From: Mesostigma viride
Taxonomy: Eukaryota > Streptophyta > Mesostigmatophyceae > Mesostigmatales > Mesostigmataceae
Direction: 5' to 3'
Assembly (NCBI GenBank): GCA_009746045.1
Contig: RPFO01000041.1
Coordinates: forward strand, 1,716,613 to 1,778,612
Length of the DNA stretch: 62,000 bases
Part shown: one piece after another, positions 33,064 through 44,019 of the stretch
Position numbering within the stretch: the first letter of the stretch is position 1
Layout of the letters: the number at the start of each line of letters is the position of its first letter
The notes under the pieces: model-generated
What the model was told of the DNA's origin: nothing
The model's input: the letters and a program-made list of their open reading frames with translations, nothing else
Database searches by the model: none
Program-made: the position numbers and the translations under genes

Positions 33064-33200
33064 ATATCAAGGAGACAACCAGATATATTATTCTTATCAA
33101 GGAGACAACCAGCGCAGGCCAGAAATCATATCAAGGAGACAACCAGCACACTATATGATTATCAAGGAGACAACCAGCGCAGGCCAGAAATCGGGCGTAT
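33064..33200. repeat. Four copies of ATCAAGGAGACAACCAG
   Basis: The 17-mer occurs at about 33066, 33096, 33129 and 33161, spacing 30-33 bp. Two copies are followed by CGCAGGCCAGAAATC. The spacing is not constant enough for a simple tandem repeat, and the intervening bases are partly shared, so this is not a CRISPR-like array. Confidence 0.85.
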
Positions 33201-33239
33201 GCTCACATGATACGGCATTGGAATATCCCATGTCTCCAT

Positions 33240-34460
33240 CACTTGCACTTAGTGCGCACCGAGCCACCCATGCAGTCGCCCACCCATGCAGCCACCTGGC
33301 CACCCACCCACACAACTACTCACACACTCGCGTGCCCGTACACCTAGACACCCACCCGTCCACCCACCCAGTGACCCACCCAGCCAGCCAGCTGCGCCCG
33401 TGCTAACCCACCTTTTTATAACCACGCGTGCACCTAGGCACCCAACCACCTACCAACCCACTTGGACATCCACCCACCCACCAAGGCACCTGCGCAACCC
33501 ACATACCAATCAGGTAATAAGGAGGCATTCACCCATCCAATGAGCCAACCACCCAATCACCCAACCACCTAAACACCCAGCCAGCTGGCCACATATGCAC
33601 CCATGTGGCCGCCCACCCTTGACCCACCCACGCACCTACAAGTACCCACTCAACCACTCACTCCCCCCACACCCTTATACCCACTGACCCACCCACACAT
33701 GCATTTTCTCAGCCAGCCAGCCACCTATCTCACCCCCAACGTGCACAGCCCTTCACCCGCGATAGGTGAGACGGTCCCAACCATAAACCCATCCACGCAT
33801 CCATATCTGTGCGCGCACCTGTCCATCTACCCGTCCCTTCGCCCACCCACCCACACAGTCATCTACACATCCACCATCCATCAACCACCAATGGCCTACC
33901 CACCAACCCACCCACCCACACGCATCCCTAACCAACCAACCACCAACCCACCACCCTCAATACTGTGCATTGTTTCACTCACAAATCCAACAACCCACCC
34001 ACTTGGCAGTCCCCAAAGCCTATCAATCACCCAGCCACCTGGACATCTACCTATGACCGACCACCCTTGTACTCATCCACCCACCATGACCAGCCAGCCA
34101 GCCTGGCAGCCACCCTCTCCAGCTGCCTGTGCTCCCAGCTACTCGGCCAGCCATTTACCAAGGCATCCACCTTTCAGCCAGCCACCTGCCATTGAACCCA
34201 CCTACGCCTAGGCATCCCTTAAAGCATCTATAGCCTAAGCCTCCCGCACAAGACTTCCTGGGCAACCAACCAACCAGTCACCCAGCAACACAACCACCTA
34301 ACCACCTAACCACTCGACAACCCAATTACCGAACCACCTAACTACCGAACACCCAAACCAGCCAGGCATGAGCCCGCCCATTTGCCCTCGCATGCCCGCA
34401 CCATCGCAACCCCCCAGAAACGCCCCGCTCACCTAGCCAGCCACACGCCCAGCCAGCCAC
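33240..34460. repeat. Degenerate CCAC/CCAN low-complexity tract
   Basis: About 1.2 kb dominated by CACCCACC, CAGCCAGC and CAACCACC words without a fixed period. The open frames here (Pro/Thr/His-rich) are compositional artefacts. Confidence 0.85.
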
Positions 34461-35930
34461 CTGCTCAACTCACGCATGAAGGCAATATCAGCCGTGCATG
34501 GCCTCACCTTGCATCACTTGCATTGCCCGGCTAATTTGCATGAGGCAGCTTCCATCTCGTTGTAAGCAATTGCAAACGCATTTTCTTCATAGTAATGAAT
34601 GAGAAACAACGTTGCAAACGCTCTCCTTTCCCTCTTTGAAGCAGTATATAAATCAGAAAGACAAGGGCAAATATCTGGACAAGGTGGCAATAACCACTGC
34701 ATAATGCCCTTGAGAAAGTCTTATTAATCCAGCTCTCTACCCTTTGAGACGCTGCCTTGCCCCTTAGCAACGATTCTGGGACCTCTAGCTCGCTCACCTC
34801 GCTTAATCTGCGCTTCTTCATGGCTGCCGGGAGATGCGAAGCGTGAGCCCAGCGGGTCGTGGCGAGGTCGTCTGCCCAACCCATCACATCTCGAAACCGC
34901 ATTGCCGACTAATAAAAAATGATGACCCCCTTTGCGTTTTGTATCTAGCGTCAAAGGAACAATAAACTCGCTTGGAAAACACTGTCGCAAAGAGCTTTCT
35001 ACAGGCATTATAAGCAATTTTCGCAGCTTTTACCGCACTTACTGCACATCCGGAAGACCATTAGCGGCACCAGCGCGGAATCTTGGGCACGCCATAAGTC
35101 CTGCTGGCTTAAGGCCGCAGGCTGGGCAGTACAGGAAGGTCGGGCATAGGCTAAAGAGCTAATTATCTGACGACAAAGACATGTATTGTACGAAGCAAGA
35201 AACAGACGGATTTCGCACCCCATATTTATTCAGGCGAATGCCGGAGAATAAAATGCAAAACTCAGAAAACGAAAACACTAACGTTTTCGGGAATATTTTA
35301 ACGCATAATCTGAGCTATCGTGCCGGGATTTTCATCTCCTCTCGTAACCAGGACTTTTAGACATGTACCACCGAGAAATCTGGTTTTCGCGAAAAAAAAT
35401 GGTGCGCTGCAAAAAAACAATTTGTCCCGTTCAATTCCCTCGTCGCAATCACAGCTCATATCATTCCAAAATTATTTGATGGATTAACCGTGATGTAAGC
35501 TTCGTTTTGACACCTCGAGCGGCTGCAGTGACGCAAGTTTCAAAACGCTAGCTGATACTCGACCGCCATGGGTGTTTTCGTCGTTTTCGTCTCTGGTGTC
35601 GCGGGAAAAATCGAGATGACGACCTCCGAGTCTCGGTCACTGTAATGCCCAGCTCGTAACCGGCAGTGACCGTCGCGTGTCCGCCCCTGTAACCCCCGGT
35701 CTGTCAGTCAGTCAGCCCCGGTCGCGTTTCCGTTTCGATCCGTTGGTTTCCTTTTTTTTACCCTTTTTAACCGTTTTCCCACCCGTTTTGATCCGGGGCA
35801 ATTAAGTCCAGATCTGAAGTAGGTTCGAAGTAAGGTTTTAACTCGAAGCCAGGTGCGTCGATTGAAAAAACGGCCGAAATCGGACGAACAAAGTTAATAT
35901 ATATTGATCGAACCGGTATTTTACGCGGGG
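34461..35930. other. Mostly non-coding; one weak exon candidate
   Basis: On the minus strand, 34902 to about 34799 begins MRFRDVMGWADDLATTRW and ends KKRRLSE at a GTGAGC donor-like sequence. It might be a first exon, but no partner exon was identified. The remainder is A+T-rich without features. Confidence 0.3.
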
Positions 35931-36053
35931 GCCCAAACACAGCCATTTTCGATGAGTGTGGTGGGGTATTGCTATGTTTCATGAAATGCCGAGGTAGCCA
36001 TGTCTTCTTGCTTGCAAAATTGTTGCTGTTTGTGCGATTAGTGTTAAGGTCAG

Positions 36054-36702
36054 GTGCACATGGAGCTATCCGGACTAGTGGCCGACATGGCGGTCGAAAC
36101 GGAAGGTGTGCTATGGCTTTGCTGGGACATAATCGTGGCTATCTGCTTCCTGGCTTTCGCTATCATGGTGATGGGACACCATGGGAAGCGCAAGTTCGCA
36201 GCCATAGTGCTAAGCGGCAGCACCCATGCTGGCAGCCTAGTGACCGACGAGACGTTCGACTGTAAGTGCGGCCACGAGTGCATGAAGCCCATTAGAATAT
36301 CACATCTCCAGGCATTGCGAAGCGCCTGGTTTTCGCCCGGGCAAAGCAAGAGGACAGGAAGGCGGCGATAAAGCAGCTGCTGCACCAGGGGGGGTACGAC
36401 GCCATAATCACGATGTCGTCATCTACTCGTCACAAGTTCGTTGCGCTGGTTTTCGGTTCGTTCTCGACGGGGGAGTCAAGGATATGAACACAGGGTTTGT
36501 GACCCCTTTTCACTTTCGCGTTTGCGAGGCGGCCTTCAGGCACTGCCTGAAAATTAGCAACCACGTTTGGAACTCGTCGGACCACCTGTGAAACTAATCA
36601 CATTTGATGATGTGCTGGCGGGCCTGGGCATCGCATTTGAGCATTACTTCGAGCAGGGCTCGACAAGCTCGATGCGCCAACTCAACCGGAAGAAGCCCTA
36701 AG
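36054..36702 (+). pseudogene. Transposon-protein-like fragment, frame-broken
   Basis: The frame starts MHMELSGLVADMAVETEGVL and reaches TFDCKCGHECMK, ISHLQALRSAWF, then QLLHQGGYDAI. After a stop and frame change it continues as TPFHFRVCEAAFRHCLKISN and FDDVLAGLGIAFEHYF. The order (short Cys cluster, a helix with LRxxW, and a VCxxAFxxxLxIS motif) resembles the N-terminal region of a diverse set of eukaryotic transposon proteins; that is pattern recall, not a family assignment. Several stops mean it is decayed or split by introns I cannot place. Its first 25 codons are duplicated in inverse orientation at 30315-30385. Confidence 0.35.
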
Positions 36703-36978
36703 CTGCGGTAAGACATATATTTGTGTGGATGGCTCTTGATATCATGCTGAATTTCTAGTCTTCTCTAGGTGGACAGTTTGTGTGCAGCCATACAGGTCAT
36801 CCATGTGTGTTTTAACCATGTTGCATGTGCCACAGATATTATGAGCAGTATTTACTAAGTGTGCTGGAGTCGTTGTTGCATGCTTGTTGTATTTCACAGT
36901 TTACGCCTGCATGAACGCATCGTTGATACTAATGATTATTCATATTGCATGACTGTTCTATTGGGGACGCCGCGCTTG

Positions 36979-37817
36979 ATGTCACAACGTGGCCGAAAGG
37001 GTGCATCCACCGCTGACGGCCGGTGGGTGAAATCGATGGACGCATTTCCGAAGAAGCCAGCCGCGGGCCACACCCATGGCGCGGGCGGGGGCGCGGGGGG
37101 GGCGGGGGCGGGGGAGAAGGCGCGGGTGCGGGCGCGGGCGCCACCCAAGGCGCGGGCGCGGGCGCGGGCCCGGGCGGGGGCGGGGGCGGGGGCGCAGGCG
37201 CCGGCGCGGGTGCGGGCGCGGGCGCCACCCAAGGCGCGCGCGCGGGCGCGGGCGGGGGTGGGGGCGCAGGCGCCGGCGCGGGTGCGGGCGCGGGCGCCAC
37301 CGCCGACTTGGATGATGAGCCAGCAACCGAAGCCGAGAGGGAGAGGCACCGCTCTTCGAAGGTGTTCGATCTCGAAGTGTTTTGGGGCCCGGATATGACC
37401 GTGTATGTCCGCTGGCGCCTAGCCGCATCGGAGACGTTGGTAAATGCACCGGTGAACAAGTGGCAGCCCACAGGGCCTAATGGCGAGGCTTGTGACGGGG
37501 TCACGCCCATTGGGTACACCCCGCAGGGAGATCCTATCTATGGGTGCCTCCTCATAGAGCGTGGCAAGGCCCCCAAAGGAAGTCCTGGTCTAGTGCCGCT
37601 TTTTGAATGGGACGAGGGCGGTGCCAGGAGATGTACCTGCGCTAGCCTTCACAGCCTTTTTCCTGACATTGTCGCCGCTGAGAAGCAGCAGTTGCTGGAC
37701 GGATGGATTGAGCAGGTGCCAAAGTCCGTGGAGGATGTGCGTGCCAACAACGAGAATCTGTTCGACATCATGGAGCAAAAGCTCAAAGAGAAGCGTGAAC
37801 TGCAAGCGAACAATTAA
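36979..37817 (+). CDS. Unidentified protein with Gly/Ala-rich repeat
   Basis: A coding start MSQRGRKGASTADGRWVKSM at 36979 runs into a GC-only (GGGCGC)n segment (37078-37300). It emerges in another frame as a well-composed domain of about 165 residues: SSKVFDLEVFWGPDMTVYVR, then a Cys pair in RRCTCASLHSLFP and a C-terminal coiled-coil-like helix ending EQKLKEKRELQ, with a stop at 37817. The frame change may reflect an indel in the repeat or an intron. I do not recognise the family. It sits between the transposon-like fragment and a second unidentified exon on the same strand, so the three could be one gene. Confidence 0.4.
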
Positions 37818-37951
37818 GGCGGTACCCTTACCGCTGCGATCTGCAGGCGACCAGTCGGTTGCGCGGGCAACACGAGCACTGAGGCTGCCCATAAAACAAG
37901 TCATCTCACACGTCGCTTGCCCTGCCCGCGAGATTCAAGCGCAGATCAACC

Positions 37952-38729
37952 GCGCATGTGCGCCCGCTGCGCGAGGGAGCACATCAACGGCAACGCCCGC
38001 TTTGCGCACACTGATTTCCGGCAGGCACACCTTCAAGGTGAATGGAAGCCTCATACGACGCAGCGACCTACTCGTTGTTAAGCGCGGCCAGCCGTCACCT
38101 GCGGGCAGGGAATGCCGTGGGCACCACACATGCTGGTGAAGGTCCTTGATCTGGAAGGCGATCGCACGGAGCGTGACAGCATTGTCGCCTCTCCTTACTA
38201 CGCACCGTCGTGGACGGGCCAGTTTTCTAGAGTGACATTAGGTGGCGGCAGCGCAGGGATGACGGTCCCCATTTCTGATGTACACCTGCAGCACTGGACA
38301 GTGGGCGGTACGGCAGAGGTGCACCAGCCTGAGCTGATCAGTACCGGCAAACTGTCAGCTGCCACGGTGGCGGCGTTGAAAGAGCACCCGCAGATTGACT
38401 TTGAGCATTACAAGACTGCCACCGCCGCCAGGGCAGCAGCAAAGGATGACTGCAATGCCTACTTTGCCGAGCATGGAGCACGTGCGCTTATCGGGATGCG
38501 CCTGTGTGCCCTGTTTCCGGGGATAGCGAGGAGGAGGGAGCGCTTCCATGGCTGGGTCACTAAGGTTCAGGAAAGGGGAGGTCACCTGCTCATCAAGGCG
38601 ATGTGGGCTGATGCATTACAATTCGTTCAAGTGGCCCGCCGGAGCGGCTGTACAATTTTTCCCAGTGAGCGCGCTGCCAAGTGTACTTGTGGGCAAATTT
38701 TTAGGTGCCCCGTCACTTCGAGGTACTAA
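37952..38729 (+). CDS. Unidentified two-exon segment, Cys motif plus barrel-like domain
   Basis: A short exon reads MCARCAREHINGNARFAHTD and ends at about 38031 with CTTCAAG then GTGAATGG, a donor. The acceptor TGCGGGCAG precedes GGAATGCC at about 38106, giving a 75-nt intron. The second exon encodes about 205 residues: LVKVLDLEGDRTERDSIV, SPYYAPSWTGQFSRV and VPISDVHLQHW suggest a small beta-barrel, followed by a helical region with LIGMRLCALFPG. Function unknown. Part of this resembles chromatin-reader barrels in general layout only. Confidence 0.35.
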
Positions 38730-38786
38730 AAATTAGGCTACGGTACGAATTCAGCGAATTTCAGCGAATTTTCAGTCGAACCAAAG

Positions 38787-38975
38787 GAAGTGACGCCAAC
38801 TACCAAAAAGTTTCCGTTACGAATTTTCAGCCCAACACTCGCGCAAAATGAAGTGACGGCAACTACCAAAAAGTTTCCGTTACCAATTTTCACTCCCACA
38901 CGTTTGCACAAGAGGAAGTGACGGCAACTACCAAACAGTTTCCGTTACGAATTTTCAGTCCCACACTTCGCGCAA
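38787..38975. repeat. Three tandem ~63-bp repeats
   Basis: Each unit contains AAGTGACGGCAACTACCAAA and GTTTCCGTTACGAATTTTCA with small differences. Non-coding. Confidence 0.85.
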
Positions 38976-39290
38976 ATTTTAGTAGGGCTGCACGCAAGCT
39001 ACCTTTCAAAATTTTGCGCTAGTATGGAACGCATTTCATTCGTCTGGAGGAACGCTGCCCGCCAACTACCCCCGTTCAGAATGTTCCGCCGAAATTTACT
39101 TGAGATTTGGAAATCTGAACGTGCGCGCAAATTTTAGTAGGGCTGCACGCAAGCTACCTTTCAAAATTTTGCGCAAGTATGGAACGCCATTCATTCGTCC
39201 GGAGGAATGCTGCTCGTCAACTGCCCCCGTTCAGAAAGTTGCGCCGAACTTTACTTGAGATTTGGAAATCTGAACGTGCGGTTGGAGTTT
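38971..39290. repeat. Two tandem ~153-bp repeats
   Basis: Units start CGCGCAAATTTTAGTAGGGC at about 38971 and 39124 and end GATTTGGAAATCTGAACGTG. About 93% identical by eye. Confidence 0.85.
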
Positions 39291-39575
39291 CGCGGGGAAA
39301 CCCAAGTTCCCTAGTAATTCACCAATGACGCGCTTCGAACACTTGTCCGCTAAAACCTAAGCAGCCACTCCGGCTGGCCACTTAAACGAAACTTGATGGG
39401 CAGTATGAGGACTATCATGCCCTGGCGGAGGTGACGCAGTTCGTGTGCGGCTGCCCACACCCAGTCGAGGCATTTGGCCGCGCTCGCTTCTTTCCACAGG
39501 AGCTAGGCTGGCACCGTGAACGCAGGTGATGGCACCCACATAGACGATGCCGTCCCTGCTGTGCACAGTGACAGT

Positions 39576-39745
39576 GAAGGCGGGGAGGAGGAGGAAGAGG
39601 GAGAGGAAGAGGGGGAGGAAGAGGGGGAGGAGGAGGGGGAGGAGGAGGGAGAGGGGGAGGGAGAGGGGGAGGGAGAGGGGGAGGGAGAGTGGGAGGGGGA
39701 GGGGGAGGAGGAAGAGGGAGAGGGAGAGGGAGAGGAGGATGCGGA
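39576..39745. repeat. 170-bp homopurine (GA/GGA)-rich tract
   Basis: Almost pure purine on the plus strand (GGGAGA, GGAGGA and GAGGGG words). It can be read as a Glu/Gly-rich acidic tail following MNAGDGTHIDDA, but nothing else supports a gene. Such tracts can form triplex DNA. Confidence 0.85.
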
Positions 39746-39779
39746 ATGGGAGCCGGGGATGACTGGTAGATGAGACGGT

Positions 39780-40195
39780 GCCATCTACCGGCGCATGGAA
39801 TGAAGTGGTAGACAAGTTTACTCATGGTTGTCGGCAAGTAGAGCATGCACGCCTGGCCTAGTTGCATTTAAATCAATGAGTTGAGTTTGGAGAGGCTGCA
39901 TTTTGCTTGGATGAAGAAGGTGTTAGCATGGCCAAACTTTTATGGCTTGTAGCCAAATCCTCTTGGGGTATGTGCACAGTGTACTAGCGGTGTGCAATTG
40001 CGAGGATTCCTGTCTTGTAGCGATGTGGCCTCTCACCCTGCAGCCTGGTAGATGTGTTGGCATGCAGCCACCCATCATTGGTCATCCGATCTGGTGTGAT
40101 TTGCATTTGCACACCTTGTATTAAGGCCATGATATGATGATGTCTTGTTATTTTTAATGTGTATATGCGAAAAGAGGCATAATATGCTTGTATAT
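39780..40195. other. Nothing identified
   Basis: Non-coding sequence between the purine tract and the satellite; no repeats or frames stand out. Confidence 0.5.
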
Positions 40196-42990
40196 AGTGC
40201 TAGCAAATGTCACTACCTTTACCTATGCCTGACCTTACAAGTTGAGGATGGTCTAATGTAGTGGCAAACAGGTTATTTACAACAATTCACAGTTTTCTGA
40301 CATAGTTTGAGGCAACTATACTTACCAAAATGCTTGAAAAAGGCAAAAAATGCACCATTTATGCTAGCAAACGTCACTATTTTGAGATCAAACTGGGCCC
40401 AAACTTGGCCCATGGTCTAATCTAGTGGTGTTTAGGTTGCTTCCAACATTTCATAGCTTTCTGACATAGTTTGATATTGTTTAGTAGCTTACACTGAGCA
40501 AAATGCTTGAAAATGGCAAAAAATGCACCATTTATGCTAGCAAACGTCACTACTTTGACGTCAGACTGAGCCCAAACTTGGCCCATGGTCTAATCTAGTG
40601 GTGTTTAGGTTGCTTCCAATATTTCATAGCTTTATGACGTAGTTTGATATTGTTTAGTAGCTTACACTGAGCAAAATGCTTGAAAATGGCAAAAAATCGG
40701 ATTTCTTTGAAAAGAGTTTCTCGAAGTGAGGCGGGGAATAAGGCCGCTCACGGGAGCCGCCTGGATGGTCGGCTGAACCGGGCGGGTTTGGCAGATGTAA
40801 CCGGATTTGGCTAATGGCTGGCGACCTGGAATTGTTAGTAGGGGCAGTGGCCCTATTGTGCTACAATCTCGAAACAATCTTATGCTTAAAGTTTGACAGG
40901 GCCGGGTTTGTTGAACCGGTTTGTTGAATGATAATTAGAACCTTTCGGAAAGGGTATTTGATTGGTTGTTGTTTTTGTGGTACGGTAGGTGTCGCTACAT
41001 TCTCAGGTTGGCGTGTTAAGTTAAGCTCGGTTGCTGATGTCAGCCCCGTGCTAGGGCAGTTTGACTACTTTGGCGGCGTAGTGACATTGTTGTGGTCTTT
41101 TTTCTTGTAAACGTTGGCTGAGCGCCGACGGCTGAGGCTATGGCGGTACAAGAAGTGCCTCACCAGCCTTGCGCTCAGCATGGGTGCGGGGCTAAAATTT
41201 GTTAACCAAATTTCCGGCATCCATGATCCCTGGCTGCTTAAGGCGGTTGGGATTCATGGCTGCCACTGGCCCGGAATTAATGTCCGGGTGATCGGGGTTT
41301 AAATGCGAAGCGGGGGCTGATGCATTATTTAATGGCTGGTTTGTTTGAAAGAAACGGCCAGCTGGCCGGGTTGGGCAAGGGCTAGCTTGCTTGATGGTTC
41401 CGTACCTGGGGATGCTTGCGCCTCGGGTTGGGCTGTCGGCAGGCTGGCCTGCCTTTGAGTTGTCTCGTACCTGGAAATGCTTGCATTCCGGGTTGGGCTT
41501 GGCTTGAGGGCCGCCGCGGCTCGGGGGGTAAAAAATTTAAGTCACCGTTGTGGGACACGGAGCCTCGGCGCAGGAGGCAAGGGCTGAAAGCCAACTTGAT
41601 TTCGTAATCAGTGGTATTTCCATTTTTTTTGTACGGAAGGAGTGTTTATGTGCTCGGCACTAGGTTGGTTGCTCTTCAAAAAAGTTGTAAACTGGGCGTC
41701 GGCTGGAATCAGCGGCGCCAGTCAGCAGCTTTTGCTTTGACTTTGTGTTCCGCGACAGCACCCCTTAGCGGACCAGAGAAGAGGTCGGCAACGAGGTCAG
41801 CGGGGGCCCCCGAGTGGGGTCAAAAATGCGAGCTGTGTCGATTGACAGTGCATGAATTTTTGTGCATTCACAGTCGCTGGGAATTAAATCTGTTTTCTGG
41901 CAACGGAGAGCGCCCATCGCGACAGGACAGCTTTTGACGGGAAAGGAAATGGTGCTTCTTTAGCGGACCGGAGGGCCAGGAAGGGGAGGTTGGGTAATCG
42001 CGAGCCATGCCTAAGGAGTTCTTAATAGCGGTTCTGTAACCGCTACCTGTCTGTATGCATCTACTTATTGTTTTAACAAAGATGCTGGTGACTATGGTGA
42101 GCAAACGGGTGTATGAATCGGATTTCTTTGAAAAGAGTTTCTCGAAGTGAGGCGGGGAATAAGGCCGCTCACGGGAGCCGCCTGGATGGTCGGCTGAACC
42201 GGGCGGGTTTGGCAGATGTAACCGGATTTGGCTAATGGCTGGCGACCTGGAATTGTTAGTAGGGGCAGTGGCCCTATTGTGCTACAATCTCGAAACAATC
42301 TTATGCTTAAAGTTTGACAGGGCCGGGTTTGTTGAACCGGTTTGTTGAATGATAATTAGAACCTTTCGGAAAGGGTATTTGATTGGTTGTTGTTTTTGTG
42401 GTACGGTAGGTGTCGCTACATTCTCAGGTTGGCGTGTTAAGTTAAGCTCGGTTGCTGATGTCAGCCCCGTGCTAGGGCAGTTTGACTACTTTGGCGGCGT
42501 AGTGACATTGTTGTGGTCTTTTTTCTTGTCCCACCCACCCACCCTCTTTGGTGGCCTGGTCTGCGCGGGTAATCGCGAGCCATGCCTAAGGAGTTCTTAA
42601 TAGCGGTTCTGTAACCGCTACCTGTCTGTATGCATCTACTTATTGTTTTAACAAAGATGCTGGTGACTATGGTGAGCAAACGGGTGTATGAATGCAGTAT
42701 TTATGCTAGCAAACGTCACTATTTTGAGTTCAGATTGACCCCAAACTTTGTGCATGGTCTATTCTAGTGGTAATTAGGTTGCTTGCAAATATCCATGATG
42801 GTTTGACGTGATTTAGTACTGTTTCCTATTTATTACTATTTAATTTAACAAAAAATGACAAAAACGTACCTTCATTGCTAGCAAATGTCACCAAGATGAC
42901 GTCCGATCGATACCAAACTTTGTACGAGGTCTATTTTGGTTGCAAACGTCATGCATGACAATTTTCAGCATAAAAAGACAAACTTCGGTA
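40196..42990. repeat. ~170-bp satellite, five monomers, split by a YR element
   Basis: The landmark TGCTAGCAAACGTCACTA occurs at about 40197, 40362, 40534, 42702 and 42875. If the 1999-bp insertion is subtracted the spacings are 165, 172, 170 and 172 bp. Each monomer also carries CCCAAACTTGGCCCATGGTC and CAAAATGCTTGAAAATGGCA. Monomers are diverged from each other. It is unrelated in sequence to the satellite at 2943-3500 despite similar length. Confidence 0.88.
40695..42693 (+). mobile_element. Non-coding TOC1-like tyrosine-recombinase element (1,999 bp)
   Basis: The layout is A1 (40695-41108, 414 bp), internal (41109-41991), B1 (41992-42118, 127 bp), A2 (42116-42529, 414 bp), 37-bp spacer, B2 (42567-42693, 127 bp). 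A copies and B copies look identical. The left end begins AATCGG, the right end finishes TATGAAT, and the B1/A2 joint reads TATGAATCGG, so the core AAT is shared by all three. The flanking satellite is restored exactly by deletion with one AAT kept (GCAAAAAATGCA). This split-direct-repeat form matches PAT/TOC1-type elements. No RT or recombinase is encoded; it must be mobilised in trans. Its repeats differ from those of element D. Confidence 0.9.
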
Positions 42991-43054
42991 CGAAGTACAT
43001 TTTGCGTGCTGGAGTACATTCTTAATGGCTGGTAGGGGTGGTTCGGCCCGGCCC

Positions 43055-43433
43055 CTGATGATCCGCAACAGCTAGTTGTGCATGGATTCGACGATGCCGG
43101 GCATTGCCTTTTAGGATGCGGCTCCCGCTGCCCAGCATTAGGGCAGATAGCCGCGGTCCTTCAGTGCCCCCGGGTGTTTTCCTACCTGTCTACCCCTGTG
43201 GGTCGCGCTTGCCTACGGGAGGTGTTCCCCTGGCTTCCGGGCGAGGGCGAGGCAGATATAGATGACAACCCCTGTGACCTCCTACGGGCGGTTGAGTTCA
43301 TGGAGATCGCGGACCAGACAGCGGGCGTAGCATTTGGCGACCCTACTCCTACGGACGCACCAGTCGAGGCACAGTACACGCCTGAGTATTCGGCCTCCTC
43401 TGTGGCGTCCTCCTCTTCAGTGTCGGCTCCTTC
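43055..43433 (+). pseudogene. ORF3 of element A, middle part
   Basis: It resumes the ORF3 frame after the large insertion: VVHGFDDAGHCLLGCGSRCP, then FSYLSTPVGRACLREVFPWL and a Ser-rich stretch. It aligns collinearly with B ORF3. Element B cuts it at 43433 inside the CCTTC target site. Confidence 0.88.
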
Positions 43434-44006
43434 TGTTACGTCGCGTAACTTTTGTTGTTGTTACGGACGTAAATTAGGTCCTTTGTGCCTCAGCCATTTC
43501 GAGACAGTCCGTTGACTTTCCTAAGCTTACGTGTAGTTAGGACCTTTTTGGCCGGTTGGTACCGGGCCTTGTGACGTGGCAATCGTACAGTATGGTGGCT
43601 TGGTGCAGTCGCGCCGCGCTGCGTACTTTAGTAGTGGTCCTTTATCCTCCGTTTGAACCTTGTGGACATGCGTTGGTCCTGTAGGCGAGGGTCGGTGTCG
43701 GCCCGAGCATACACGCATGTCGGCGATCATTTATGCAGCGGTTGTCCTTCGTGAATCGCACTCGGCGTGTATTATGGAATTGTAATACATCGTTTTGGGT
43801 CGTGAATTTACCAGTGTTTACTTCGTAGTGTCCCGGCATTATTTGGTATATGGCGTACAGTAACCGCATGTATCGGAATGCATTGAGAGCAGAGTCGTCG
43901 CGTCCTAGGTCTTATAGCCAATACAGCTCCTCATCGCTAGGTACCCTCACTAGTTTAGGTAAGGTTAGGCGCGGGGTTTGGGATCGAGTAGAGCCTGGGC
44001 GTAACA
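43434..44006 (+). repeat. 5' LTR of element B
   Basis: Starts TGTTACGTCGCGTAAC and ends GGGCGTAACA. No differences from the 3' LTR were noticed over 573 bp, indicating very recent insertion. Confidence 0.96.
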
Positions 44007-44007
44007 A

Positions 44008-44019
44008 TGGTAGCGGAGG
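44008..44019 (+). promoter_or_regulatory. Primer-binding site of element B
   Basis: TGGTAGCGGAGG, one base after the 5' LTR. It differs from the A and C sites (TGGTATCGGAGG) at one position. Confidence 0.65.

Larger units (their letters stand above)
26336..43054. mobile_element. ~16.7-kb insertion with 27-bp inverted ends containing TTAA
   Basis: The two ends are inverted copies: left 26330-26356 and right 43006-43032, 26 of 27 bases matching, with core GAATGTACTCCAGCAC preceded outward by TTAA and CCAGCC. A TTAA lies at 26337-26340 and at 43022-43025, so this may be a second TTAA-targeting element, of a different family from the one in pol. About 30 bp between the right inverted repeat and the resumed ORF3 frame are unexplained. 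The contents are hexamer arrays, a foldback element, an unidentified spliced gene, satellites and a YR element. No transposase of a known TTAA family was recognised. Confidence 0.6.

Noticed and set aside
33240-34211. Pro/Thr/His-rich protein on the plus strand
   Set aside because: The composition follows the CCAC-type low-complexity DNA, with no domain and equally open neighbouring frames.
41109-41991. A hidden RT or recombinase gene inside the 2-kb YR element
   Set aside because: The frames in this interval are all under about 110 codons and lack any RT, RNase H or YR motif, so the element is treated as non-coding.
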